64,000 bases of DNA from Actinocatenispora comari (GTDB lineage Bacteria; Actinomycetota; Actinomycetes; Mycobacteriales; Micromonosporaceae). The stretch spans positions 1 through 64,000 of the forward strand of contig NZ_BOPO01000113.1 in the NCBI RefSeq assembly GCF_017312725.1. Direction: 5' to 3'. The position numbers were made by a program, and so were the translations under genes. Shown here one piece after another: positions 23,033 to 31,290 of this stretch (positions are counted from its first letter, which is position 1; every line of letters begins with the position of its first letter). The notes beneath the pieces are model-generated. The model was not told the DNA's origin, ran no database searches, and saw only the letters and a list, made by a program, of their open reading frames with translations.

Positions 23033-24181
23033 TCACCGGCGGGTCCGACCCGACGCGACTCCGGACAGCAGCACGGCCGCCACCGTCAGCGCCGCCCCGA
23101 CCAGTACCGTCGGGGTCGGGTGGGCGCCGCCGGGGACGAACCGGTCCAGCAGCAGGCCGCCGACCAGCTGGCCGGCGACCACCGCGAGACCGGTACGCAG
23201 CACCCCCAGGGTGCGGATCGCGAGCAGGTTCGCGCCGGTCACGACCAGCGCGAGGACGCCACCCAGGTACAGCCACCAGGTGCCGCCGGGCGGGTGCGCC
23301 GGCAGGGCGCCGAACGCCCCGAACACCCCGGTCGCGAGCGACAGCACCGTCGTACCGACCAGCGCGTTGACCAGCGAGGCGGAGCCGACGTCGCGGGCGA
23401 CCAGGTTGACCCGGCCGTTCAGCGCGGACTGCACGGCCAACCCCAGCCCGAGCAGCAGGACGAACCCGACCAGCCCCACCGCGACCTGACCGACCGGCCG
23501 GCCCAGCTGCGCGACCGCCACCGCGACGACCGCGAGTGCCGCGCTGCCCAGCCGTACCGGGCTGACCGGCAGCCGACCCGTCGGGCCCAGGCCGATCCGG
23601 TCGGTGACGATGCCGCCGATCGAGGTACCGCACACCTGGACCACGGTGACCATCGCGACGCCCAGGATCGGGACGGTCAGGGCCGAGCCGGCCACGAACA
23701 GCGCGCCGAACGCGCCACCCAGGTACTGCCAGGGCCGCAGCCGGTCGTGCCGCAGCCGGCGCAGCCCGGCGCGTACCGCCGGCAGCGCGCAGGCCGCCAC
23801 CAGCAGCAGCAGGGTGGCGAGGCCGTTGGAGATCAGCGCGGCCAGTACCGGGGTGCCGATGCGCTGCGCGAGCGCACCGTTGACGATCCCCTGAGCGGCC
23901 GAGCAGGCGCCGCCGACCAGTGCGATCGCCACCGCCGCCGGCGCCGGCAGCAACCCGGCGGCAACGCGGCCGAGCCGGCCGACCGGCGGCCCACCGGCCG
24001 CCAGCCGCGGCTCCCGCCGGGCCGGGTGTGACCCGACCGGCTGCCCGCCGCGCCGGACCGGCGAGCGGACCTGCTGTCCCGCAACCTCGGCATCGACCGA
24101 CTGCGGTGATCCGACCGGCCGCGCCGTGGCCTCCGCGCCGGTCGGCCGCGGCTCGTCGTCCCGGTCGGGCGATCGGGTCAC
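23033..24181 (-). CDS. YdcZ/DUF606-type DMT transporter, double-length
   Basis: 382 residues. After a hydrophilic, proline/arginine-rich N-terminus of about 75 residues there are about ten transmembrane segments, twice the five of a single YdcZ/DUF606 unit. The motif ACSAAQGIVNGALAQRIGTP in the first half and GLAVQSALNGRVNLVARDVGS in the second are internally related, so it is a fused duplication. Probable inner-membrane efflux protein of unknown substrate. The GTG at 24181 overlaps the hisG stop. Confidence 0.82.
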   Translation of the reverse strand: MTRSPDRDDEPRPTGAEATARPVGSPQSVDAEVAGQQVRSPVRRGGQPVGSHPARREPRLAAGGPPVGRLGRVAAGLLPAPAAVAIALVGGACSAAQGIVNGALAQRIGTPVLAALISNGLATLLLLVAACALPAVRAGLRRLRHDRLRPWQYLGGAFGALFVAGSALTVPILGVAMVTVVQVCGTSIGGIVTDRIGLGPTGRLPVSPVRLGSAALAVVAVAVAQLGRPVGQVAVGLVGFVLLLGLGLAVQSALNGRVNLVARDVGSASLVNALVGTTVLSLATGVFGAFGALPAHPPGGTWWLYLGGVLALVVTGANLLAIRTLGVLRTGLAVVAGQLVGGLLLDRFVPGGAHPTPTVLVGAALTVAAVLLSGVASGRTRR

Positions 24182-25023
24182 AGCCGGCAGGCGCTGATGT
24201 CCGTGGCGAGGATGGCGCGGGCACCCACCTCGTACAGCTCGTCCATCACCCGCTGCGCGTCGACCCGGGCGATCATCGCCTGCACCGCCACCCAGCCCTC
24301 GCGGTGCAGCGGCGAGACGGTCGGCGCCTCGATGCCCGGGGTCAGTTCGGACGCCCGGTCCAGGTGCTCGACCCGCACGTCGTAGGCGAGCATCACGTAC
24401 CGGCGGGCGACCAGCACGCCGGACAGCCGCCGGGTCAGCTGGGTGACCGCACCGTTGCCGGTCATCCCGGACCGGCGCACCAGTACCGCCTCGGAGCGCA
24501 GCAGCGGCTCGCCGAACGGTTCCAGCCCGGCCTGGCGCAGCGTCGCGCCGGTGGACACCACGTCGGCGACGATGTCGGCGACACCCAGCGCCACCGCGTT
24601 CTCCACCGCGCCGTCGAGCCGGATCACGTGCGCCGAGACGCCGGCCTCGGCGAGCTGTCGGTGCACCACACCCGGGTACGAGGTGGCGATGCGCCGGTCG
24701 GCGAGCTCGGCCAGCGCGGTCACGGTGCCGGGCCGCGCGGCGTACCGGAAGACCGAGCCGCCGAAGCCCAGTTCGAGGATCTCGTCGGCCGGTGCGTCGG
24801 AGTCGATCAGCAGGTCGCGGCCGGTGATGCCGAGATCCAGGTCGCCGGAGCCGACGTAGGTGGCGATGTCACGCGGGCGCAGGTAGAAGAACTGCACCGA
24901 GTTCGCCTCGTCGGTGCAGGTCAGATCCTTGTCGGTACGGCGCTGCCGGTAACCGGCCTCGCGCAGCATGTCGATGGCGGGCGCGGACAGCGACCCCTTG
25001 TTCGGTACCGCGATGCGCAGCAT
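24178..25023 (-). CDS. hisG: ATP phosphoribosyltransferase (long form)
   Basis: First, feedback-controlled step of histidine synthesis: ATP plus PRPP to phosphoribosyl-ATP. 281 residues, the length of the long HisG form with a C-terminal ACT-like histidine-binding domain (about 205-281). MLRIAVPNKGSLS at the N-terminus, DLGITGRDLL, and the PRPP loop VVSTGATLRQAGL are visible. ATG at 25023; hisE precedes it by 48 bases, so hisE-hisG form the usual pair. Confidence 0.97.
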   Translation of the reverse strand: MLRIAVPNKGSLSAPAIDMLREAGYRQRRTDKDLTCTDEANSVQFFYLRPRDIATYVGSGDLDLGITGRDLLIDSDAPADEILELGFGGSVFRYAARPGTVTALAELADRRIATSYPGVVHRQLAEAGVSAHVIRLDGAVENAVALGVADIVADVVSTGATLRQAGLEPFGEPLLRSEAVLVRRSGMTGNGAVTQLTRRLSGVLVARRYVMLAYDVRVEHLDRASELTPGIEAPTVSPLHREGWVAVQAMIARVDAQRVMDELYEVGARAILATDISACRL

Positions 25024-25071
25024 GGGACTACTCCCGGGCGAAGGTGGTGGACGGACGACGTACGGACCCGA

Positions 25072-25335
25072 CTACAGATGTCGGTAGACGTCGTCGAGCG
25101 TCAACCCCTTCGCGATCATCAGCACCTGCGCGTGGTAGAGCAGTTGGGAGATCTCCTCGGCGGCCCGGTCGGCACCCTCGTGCTCGGCCGCCATCCACGA
25201 CTCGGCCGCCTCCTCGACGACCTTCTTGCCGATCGCATGCACGCCGGCCCGCAGTGCCGCGACCGTCCCGGAGTCGGGGTCGGCGGCGGCGGCCTTGGCC
25301 GACAGTTCCGCGAACAGCTGATCGAAGGTCTTCAC
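25072..25335 (-). CDS. hisE: Phosphoribosyl-ATP pyrophosphatase
   Basis: Second step of histidine synthesis. 87 residues of the all-alpha MazG-like fold with the metal-binding [13 protein letters not shown] and the C-terminal [13 protein letters not shown] helix. The GTG at 25335 gives the family N-terminus ([10 protein letters not shown]). A CAGAAT hexamer eight bases upstream suggests a leaderless mRNA. Not fused to HisI, as is usual in actinobacteria. Confidence 0.95.
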   Translation of the reverse strand: MKTFDQLFAELSAKAAAADPDSGTVAALRAGVHAIGKKVVEEAAESWMAAEHEGADRAAEEISQLLYHAQVLMIAKGLTLDDVYRHL

Positions 25336-25426
25336 GGTGTCCCATTCTGGCAGTTCCGCCCTGCGGGACGACGGCCGGTCCGCGGTACCGCCCTGGCCGG
25401 GCGGTACCGCGGTCGTCCGGTGCCGC

Positions 25427-26050
25427 TCAGTGCCCGCCCGGCAGGGTCGGCATGCCGTTGCCCGGCTTCGGGCTGGTACCGCCGTTGCCGGGCATCGTGG
25501 TCTGGCCGGGCTGCCCACCGGTACCGGGGCTGGACGACGGCTGGCCGTCGCCGGGCTGCGCGGTACCCGTCGGGCTGGACGACGGCTGCCCGCACGGCTG
25601 GCCGCCCGCCGGGCTCGGCGACCCGGTGGCCGCCTGCTGCCCGCCGCCGGCGCTCGGGCTCGCGCCGAGCCCGCCGCCGGCCGGGTTCTTCCCGCCGTTC
25701 AGCCCACCGCCGTTGTCGCCGCCGTTCAACCCGCCGTTGTCGCCGCCACCGTTCTGGCCGCCGTCGTCCCCACCGTTCTGGCCGCCGTCGAGGCCGCCGT
25801 TCCGGCCGCCGGCGGACGGGCTCGGCGCGCCGGGGCCCCCGTTGCCGTTGCCGCCCTGGCTGCTCGCCGACGGCGAGGCGGGGGCCGAGGCGCAGGCGGA
25901 CGAGGCGGACGCGCTCGGCCGGGCCTGCGCCTTCGCCGTGTCCTTGTTGTCCTTGCACCCGGCCAACGCTGCCAACCCGACGGCAGCAAACGCCACAATG
26001 CCGACGATTCGTCGAATACGCACGGAACTATCCAATCCCCCAGAAGACAT
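25427..26050 (-). CDS. Gly/Asn/Pro/Ser-rich low-complexity lipoprotein
   Basis: 207 residues from ATG 26050: basic n-region, hydrophobic core and lipobox LAALAGC with Cys32 as the lipid-anchored residue. The mature part has no globular domain: first Ser/Ala/Pro, then NGG and GGDNGG repeats (about 70-130), then [11 protein letters not shown]-type repeats to the end. Such proteins are probably flexible wall- or envelope-exposed chains. A GTG 27 bases downstream of the chosen ATG is an alternative start. Located between hisE and ribH without link to either pathway. Confidence 0.8.
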   Translation of the reverse strand: MSSGGLDSSVRIRRIVGIVAFAAVGLAALAGCKDNKDTAKAQARPSASASSACASAPASPSASSQGGNGNGGPGAPSPSAGGRNGGLDGGQNGGDDGGQNGGGDNGGLNGGDNGGGLNGGKNPAGGGLGASPSAGGGQQAATGSPSPAGGQPCGQPSSSPTGTAQPGDGQPSSSPGTGGQPGQTTMPGNGGTSPKPGNGMPTLPGGH

Positions 26051-26115
26051 CGCGACCGGAGGGTAGGTGGGCACCGCAACCGGCCGCCGCGACACGTGCC
26101 GCGGCGGCCGGGCGG

Positions 26116-26595
26116 TCAGCCCCGCAACGCGCGGATCGTCAGCGCCGCGTCCAGCGCGGCGACCGTGGTGTCGAAACCCTTGTCCTCCGGGGATCCGGGC
26201 AGCCCGGCCCGATCACGCGCCTGCTGCTCGGTGTGCACGGTCAGCACCCCCTGCCCCACCGGTACCCCGGTGTCCAGGGCGACGCGGGTCAGCCCGTCGG
26301 TGACCGACCGGCACACCATCGCGAAGTGCTCGGTCTCCCCCCTGACCACCACCCCGAACGCGGCCACCGCGTCGCAGCGGGCAGCCAGCGCGGCGGCCAC
26401 CACCGGCAGCTCCACCGACCCGGCCACCCGTACCGAGGTCACGTCGGTGACGCCGCACGCGGCGGCCGCCGCCTCGGCCCGGGCCAGCAGCTGGTCGGTG
26501 AGCTTCTCGTGCCAGCGCGCGGCGACCAGGCCGAGCCGTAGCCCGGCCGCCTGCGGCAGCGCGTCGGACAGATCAGGTGCGGCGTGCCCGGCCAT
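26116..26595 (-). CDS. ribH: 6,7-dimethyl-8-ribityllumazine synthase
   Basis: Penultimate step of riboflavin synthesis, forming icosahedral or pentameric shells. 159 residues with LVAARWHEKLTDQLL, the SVELPVVAAAL substrate loop and VVRGETEHFAMVC with the catalytic histidine. ATG at 26595 overlaps the ribBA stop by one base (TGATG), so the two are coupled. Confidence 0.96.
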   Translation of the reverse strand: MAGHAAPDLSDALPQAAGLRLGLVAARWHEKLTDQLLARAEAAAAACGVTDVTSVRVAGSVELPVVAAALAARCDAVAAFGVVVRGETEHFAMVCRSVTDGLTRVALDTGVPVGQGVLTVHTEQQARDRAGLPGSPEDKGFDTTVAALDAALTIRALRG

Positions 26596-27860
26596 CAGGC
26601 GTGTCCTTCCCGTAGTTCGTCGAAGTCGGGCAGGTCGGTGAGCAGGTGCCCGAGCCGGTCCCGCTTGGTCTTCAGGTAGTTGATGTTGTCCGGCCCGGCC
26701 GGCACCGGCAGGGCGACCCGCTCGGCGATGCGCAGCCCGTACCCGGCCAGCGCGGTCCACTTGTCCGGGTTGTTGGTCAGCAGTCGGATGCTGCGCACGC
26801 CGAGGTCGGCGAGGATCTGCGCGCCGATGCCGTAGTCGCGGGCGTCGGCGGGCAGCCCCAGCGCCAGGTTCGCGTCGACCGTGTCGGCGCCGCCGTCCTG
26901 CAGCTCGTACGCCCGCAGCTTGGACAGCAGGCCGATGCCGCGGCCCTCGTGCCCGCGCAGGTACACCACCACGCCCCGGCCCTCGGCGGCCACCGCGTGC
27001 AGCGCCGCGTCCAGCTGCGGGCCGCAGTCGCAGCGCAGCGAGCCGAACACGTCCCCGGTCAGGCACTCCGAGTGCACCCGTACCAGCACGTCCTCGCCGT
27101 CGCCGATGTCGCCGGCGACCAGCGCGATCTGCTCCGAGTCGTCCAGCACGCTGCGGTAGCCGACCGCCCGGAACTGCCCGTACCGGGTGGGCAGCCGGGT
27201 GCTGACCACCCGTTCGACCTGCTGCTCGTGCCGGCGCCGGTAGGCGATCAGGTCGGCGATGGTGATCAGGGTCAGCTCGTGCTCGGCGCAGAACACGCTC
27301 AGCTCGTCCACCCGGGCCATCCCGACGTCCTTCTGGCTGACCACCTCGCACAGCACGCCGACCGGCGGCAACCCGGCCAGCCGGGCCAGGTCGACCGCGG
27401 CCTCGGTGTGCCCGGGCCGGCGCAGCACGCCACCCTCCCGGGCCCGCAGCGGCACCACGTGGCCGGGCCGGCGGAAGTCGGTCGCCGTCGACGCCGGATC
27501 CGCGAGCAGCCGGATCGTCCGGGCCCGGTCGGTCGCGGAGATGCCGGTGCTCACCCCCTCCGAGGCGTCCACCGTCACCGTGTACGCGGTGCCGCGCCGG
27601 TCCTGGTTGACGTGGTACATCGGGGGCAGCGCGAGGCGGTCGCAGTCGGCGCCGGGCAGCGGTACGCAGATGTAGCCGGAGGTGTAGCGGACCATGAACG
27701 ACAGCAGCTCCGGCGTCGCCTTCGCCGCGGCGAAGATCAGGTCGCCCTCGTTCTCCCGGTCCGGGTCGTCGACGACGACCACCGGCCGGCCGGCGGCGAT
27801 GTCGGCGATCGCCTGCTCGACCGTGCCGAACCCGGTCACCGGCGCCTGCACGCCGGTCAC
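26595..27860 (-). CDS. ribBA: Bifunctional DHBP synthase / GTP cyclohydrolase II
   Basis: 421 residues with two enzymes. The N-terminal half makes 3,4-dihydroxy-2-butanone 4-phosphate (RENEGDL near residues 36-42, [14 protein letters not shown]). The C-terminal half opens the GTP ring to start riboflavin synthesis, with the zinc cysteines in [20 protein letters not shown] and [13 protein letters not shown] at 27860 overlaps the ribE stop (GTGA). Controlled by the FMN riboswitch upstream of ribE. Confidence 0.97.
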   Translation of the reverse strand: MTGVQAPVTGFGTVEQAIADIAAGRPVVVVDDPDRENEGDLIFAAAKATPELLSFMVRYTSGYICVPLPGADCDRLALPPMYHVNQDRRGTAYTVTVDASEGVSTGISATDRARTIRLLADPASTATDFRRPGHVVPLRAREGGVLRRPGHTEAAVDLARLAGLPPVGVLCEVVSQKDVGMARVDELSVFCAEHELTLITIADLIAYRRRHEQQVERVVSTRLPTRYGQFRAVGYRSVLDDSEQIALVAGDIGDGEDVLVRVHSECLTGDVFGSLRCDCGPQLDAALHAVAAEGRGVVVYLRGHEGRGIGLLSKLRAYELQDGGADTVDANLALGLPADARDYGIGAQILADLGVRSIRLLTNNPDKWTALAGYGLRIAERVALPVPAGPDNINYLKTKRDRLGHLLTDLPDFDELREGHA

Positions 27861-28465
27861 AGCGCACGCTCCGGCGATCCGACGAGCTTCTCCAGGTGCT
27901 TGCCGATCACGTCGACCTCGAGGTTGACCAGCCCGCCGACCGGCCGGCAGCCCAGCGTGGTGGCCCGCCGGGTGGTGGGGATCAGGCTGACCGCGAACGA
28001 CACCTCGTCGACGTCGGTGACGGTCAGCGACACGCCGTCGACCGCGATCGACCCCTTGACCACCACGTACCGGTTGAGGTCCGGCGGCAGCGCGATCCGC
28101 ACGTCCTCCCAGTGCTGCGCCGGCTTGCGGTCGAGCACCGTACCGACGCCGTCGACGTGGCCCTGCACCAGGTGCCCGCCGATCCGGCCACCGAGCTTCG
28201 CGGCCCGCTCCAGGTTGACCCCGTCGCCGGCGGCCAGACCGTCCAGTGTGGAGCGTTCCAGCGTCTCGCGCATCACGTCGGCGACGAAGGTACCGGCGTC
28301 GGCGTCGACCGACACGACGGTCAGGCACACGCCGTTGACGGCGATCGAGTCACCGCGCCCCGCGTCGCTTGCCACCAGCGGCCCCCGCACCGTGAACAGA
28401 GCGGCGTCGGCCAGCCGCTCGACGGCGGTCAGCTCGCCCAACTCCTCGACGATCCCGGTGAACAT
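27857..28465 (-). CDS. ribE: Riboflavin synthase, alpha subunit
   Basis: Dismutates two lumazine molecules to riboflavin. 202 residues in two similar lumazine-binding barrels: [12 protein letters not shown] with GVCLTV in the first, [13 protein letters not shown] with GVSLTVTDV in the second. ATG at 28465 is the first gene after the FMN riboswitch. The pyrimidine deaminase/reductase gene ribD, often first in such operons, is absent from the window. Confidence 0.97.
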   Translation of the reverse strand: MFTGIVEELGELTAVERLADAALFTVRGPLVASDAGRGDSIAVNGVCLTVVSVDADAGTFVADVMRETLERSTLDGLAAGDGVNLERAAKLGGRIGGHLVQGHVDGVGTVLDRKPAQHWEDVRIALPPDLNRYVVVKGSIAVDGVSLTVTDVDEVSFAVSLIPTTRRATTLGCRPVGGLVNLEVDVIGKHLEKLVGSPERAL

Positions 28466-28582
28466 GTGCCCCGCGCTCCTTCCTCGATGCGCGAGGCGGG
28501 CAGGGCAACATGCGGGCACACGGCGAAGCGCACGCACCGCCGTGACGTCGACACGGCACGCCGCGTCGACGCTGCCCGCGCG

Positions 28583-28727
28583 CTTGCTCCCTTCCGGACT
28601 TTGACCGTCGGCTCCGGACTCTCACCGGATCCACCGTCACCGTGGCCGTCGCCGACCGCGGTGCCGGGTCGCGGGCTTCACGGACTCGCCGTGTCACCGC
28701 CGGTTCGGAATTTCACCGAACCCCGCC
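28583..28727 (-). promoter_or_regulatory. FMN riboswitch (RFN element)
   Basis: Upstream of ribE the minus strand shows the conserved RFN blocks in order: GGGGTTCGGTGAAATTCCGAACCGGCGGTGA, GAGTCCGTGAAGCC, a variable arm, GGTGAGAGTCCGGAGCCGAC and GTCAAAGTCCGGAAGGGAG. All six-stem landmarks are present. FMN binding is expected to shut off ribE-ribBA-ribH. The 118 bases to the ATG form the expression platform; whether it acts on transcription or translation was not resolved. Confidence 0.95.
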
Positions 28728-28804
28728 AGCGCGCGTGCTGGTTTCGCACCACCAGTCTGGCACGCCGCGGCGGCGGCTCCGAGCGGTACCCGCGTCTCGT
28801 TGGT

Positions 28805-28852
28805 CACTGCACCTCAGCAGCACTGCGCCTCAGCAGCACTCCGCCGCAGCAG
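28805..28852. repeat. Three tandem copies of a 16-bp repeat
   Basis: CACTGCACCTCAGCAG, CACTGCGCCTCAGCAG and CACTCCGCCGCAGCAG follow one another without gaps, ending two bases before the stop codon of the REC-GGDEF gene (minus strand). Differences are one or two bases between adjacent copies. The rest of the gap to the riboswitch is unremarkable. Confidence 0.85.
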
Positions 28853-28854
28853 GC

Positions 28855-29829
28855 TCAGCGCGGGTCGGCCGGCTCCGCGCGGTTGCGGCGCCGGTCGACC
28901 GCCACGTACGAGCCGGGGCGGGACTTCGCGACCTGCTTCATCTCGGTGGCCACGGCGACCACCTCGCGCGGGTCGCCGAACGTGCGATGCTGCGAACTGG
29001 CCACCCCGATCGACAGCGTGACCAGCGGAAACGTATGGATCTCGCCGCGCCGGTCGGGCAGCCGGAGATGCCCCGCGGCGGCGTCGGCCGGGTCGTACAG
29101 CTCGACCACGCCGGCCTCGAACGCGGCGATGGTGTGCGAGGTGATCGCCTCCACCTGCCCGGGCAGGCACAGCACCAGGAAGTCGTCGCCGCCGACGTGG
29201 CCGAGGAACGGCACCGGGGCGCCGACCGCGACGACCGCCTCGTACAGCACGTGCGCGAGCAGGCTGATGAACTCGTCGCCGCGGACGAACCCGTACGCGT
29301 CGTTGACGCTCTTGAACCAGTCGATGTCCACGTAGCACAGGGCAAACCGGTCGTCTCGCCGCACCCGCCCGGCGATCTCGCGCAGGATCCGGGTGTTGCC
29401 CGGCAGCCCGGTCAGCGGCGACGCCTCCCGAACCTCCCGGTTGCGGCGCAGCGTCGAGCGCACCCGGGCGACCAGCTCGAGGGTGTCGAACGGCTTGATG
29501 ATGTAGTCGTCGGCGCCGGCGGTCAGCCCGGCGACCCGGTCGGCGCCCAGCCCCTTGGCGGTCAGCATGATCACCGGCAGGCCGGCGGTGAGCGGGTCGG
29601 CCCGGATCCGGCGGGTCACCTCGACCCCGTCCAGCTCGGGCATCATCACGTCCAGCAGCACCAGGTCGGGCCGGTGCCGGGCGATCTCGGCCAGCGCCTG
29701 CACGCCGTCCGCGGCGACCGCCACCTCGAACCCCTCGAACCGCAGGTTCATCTCGACGAAGCGGACGATGTCCGGATCGTCGTCGACGACCAGCACCCGA
29801 CCGGGCCCGGCCGACCGCTGGTCGGTCAC
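28855..29829 (-). CDS. REC-GGDEF response regulator (GGDDF signature)
   Basis: 324 residues: a receiver domain (about 10-125) with phospho-acceptor Asp60 in [10 protein letters not shown] and the KPFD lysine, then a GGDEF domain (about 135-310). The active-site hexapeptide is GGDDF (213-217) instead of GG(D/E)EF; the metal-binding [12 protein letters not shown] and RGDEF-like helix are kept. No I-site RxxD precedes the signature. It may be a cyclic-di-GMP synthase or a nucleotide sensor. GTG at 29829 overlaps the rpe stop (GTGA). No histidine kinase gene adjoins it. Confidence 0.9.
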   Translation of the reverse strand: MTDQRSAGPGRVLVVDDDPDIVRFVEMNLRFEGFEVAVAADGVQALAEIARHRPDLVLLDVMMPELDGVEVTRRIRADPLTAGLPVIMLTAKGLGADRVAGLTAGADDYIIKPFDTLELVARVRSTLRRNREVREASPLTGLPGNTRILREIAGRVRRDDRFALCYVDIDWFKSVNDAYGFVRGDEFISLLAHVLYEAVVAVGAPVPFLGHVGGDDFLVLCLPGQVEAITSHTIAAFEAGVVELYDPADAAAGHLRLPDRRGEIHTFPLVTLSIGVASSQHRTFGDPREVVAVATEMKQVAKSRPGSYVAVDRRRNRAEPADPR

Positions 29830-30494
29830 GACGCCGCGGCCCGGGCCCGTTCCCGCAGCGCGCGCGCCGCCGCGGCCGGGTCGTCGGCACCGTAGATCGC
29901 GGTACCGGCGACGAACGCGTCCGCGCCGGCCTGCGCGGCCTGCTCGATGGTGTCGGCGTTGATTCCGCCGTCCACCTCGATCCGGACCGACAGGTCACCC
30001 CGGGCGGCCTTGACCGCACGCACCTTGTCCAGCAGCTCGGGCAGGAACCGCTGGCCGCCGAAGCCGGCCTTGATGGTCATGACCAGCAGTGTGTCGAACT
30101 CGGGCAACAGGTCGAGGTACGGCTCGATCAGGGTGTCCCGGTCGATCGCCAGCCCCGCCTTGCTGCCGGCCGCACGCAGCCGCCGGGCCAACGCGACCGG
30201 ATCGTCGGTCGCCTCCGCGTGGAACGACACGTTGTACGCGCCGGCCTCCGCGTAGCCGATCGCCCACCGGTCCGGATCGTCGATCATCAGGTGGCAGTCC
30301 AGCGGCACGTCGGTGGCCCGGCGCAGGCTCTCCACCACCGGCAGCCCGATGGTCAGGTTCGGCACGAAGTGGTTGTCCATCACGTCGACGTGCAACCAGT
30401 CCACCGCGTCGGCGACGGCGGCGGCCTCGTCGGCCAGCCGGGCGAAGTCGGCGGCCAGCATGCTCGGTGCGATCAGCGGCTCGATGTGCTCCAC
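29826..30494 (-). CDS. rpe: Ribulose-phosphate 3-epimerase
   Basis: Interconverts ribulose-5-phosphate and xylulose-5-phosphate in the pentose phosphate pathway. 222 residues of a TIM barrel with [14 protein letters not shown], the metal-binding [18 protein letters not shown], and [10 protein letters not shown] near the C-terminal phosphate site. The GTG at 30494 gives the family N-terminus and lies eight bases after a TAGACT hexamer, so the mRNA may be leaderless; an open frame to 30527 exists but would start inside the promoter. Confidence 0.95.
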   Translation of the reverse strand: MEHIEPLIAPSMLAADFARLADEAAAVADAVDWLHVDVMDNHFVPNLTIGLPVVESLRRATDVPLDCHLMIDDPDRWAIGYAEAGAYNVSFHAEATDDPVALARRLRAAGSKAGLAIDRDTLIEPYLDLLPEFDTLLVMTIKAGFGGQRFLPELLDKVRAVKAARGDLSVRIEVDGGINADTIEQAAQAGADAFVAGTAIYGADDPAAAARALRERARAAAS

Positions 30495-30533
30495 GGTCGG
30501 CCAGTCTACGGCCGACCGACCAGCCACCTCACC

Positions 30534-30632
30534 CGGCGCGGCCGGCCAGCCGGCTCATCCGGCCGACCAGACTGCTCAGTCGGCGCGGCCGACCAGACGG
30601 CTCACCCGGCGCGGCCGACCAGACGGTTCGGT
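30534..30632. repeat. Degenerate tandem repeat, ~22-26 bp units
   Basis: Four successive units of the form CGGCGCGGCCGACCAGACGGCTCACC occupy the gap between rpe and the DinB gene; units 3 and 4 (30581-30606, 30607-30632) are nearly identical, unit 2 has lost four bases. Related GGCCGACCGACCAG sequence extends left to about 30510. Confidence 0.8.
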
Positions 30633-30689
30633 CGGCCGGCCGGCGGCCCGGTCGGTGACACCGCGCCGCCACCGGCCGCCCGATCCTTC

Positions 30690-31199
30690 TCAGCCGCCGG
30701 TCCGGCCGTCGATGCGCTCGCGCAGGAAGTCGGCGTGGCCGTTGTGCCGCGCGTACTCCTCCAGCATGTGCGCATAGCACCAGCGCAGCGACAGGGTGCC
30801 GAGCTTCGGGTGCTCGAACGTCGCGTCCAGCGACAGCTCGGCGACCGCGGCCCGGGCGGCGTCCTGCTCGGCCAGCAGCGTCGCGTAGTCGTCCGCCGCG
30901 CCGGCCGGGTCGGCCTGCTCGAAGTCGGCGTCCGAGCCCGGGTACAGCTCGGGCAGGTCGGCGCCGCCGAACCGGCGGCGGAACCACTGCCGTTCCACGT
31001 CGGCCATGTGCCGCACCAACCCGAGCAGCGACAGGTTGGACGGCGGCACCGCCCACCGGGCGAGCTGCTCGCCGGTCAGGCCGGCGCACTGATGCAGCAG
31101 GGTGGCGCGATGCCACTCCAGCAGTCCTTCGAGGATGGCGCGCTCGTCACCGACGAACGGCTCGTCCACGCGCTTGATCTCGGGTGCGATCCACGACAT
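30690..31199 (-). CDS. DinB/DUF664 family protein
   Basis: 169 residues forming a four-helix bundle of the DinB/mycothiol-dependent hydrolase type. The metal-site histidines are at LEWHRATLL, LVRHMADVERQW and the C-terminal EEYARHNGHADFLRE. In actinobacteria many such proteins are mycothiol-S-transferases, but the substrate is not known. The ATG at 31199 gives the family start; an alternative lies 24 bases upstream. Confidence 0.88.
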   Translation of the reverse strand: MSWIAPEIKRVDEPFVGDERAILEGLLEWHRATLLHQCAGLTGEQLARWAVPPSNLSLLGLVRHMADVERQWFRRRFGGADLPELYPGSDADFEQADPAGAADDYATLLAEQDAARAAVAELSLDATFEHPKLGTLSLRWCYAHMLEEYARHNGHADFLRERIDGRTGG

Positions 31200-31290
31200 C
31201 CGGTCATGATGCCGCAAAACCACGCCGCCGTGGGGTCGCCGTCCGGCGTGGCGCGACGGCCGGCGACCGCCGCGGGACGACGGGCCCGGA

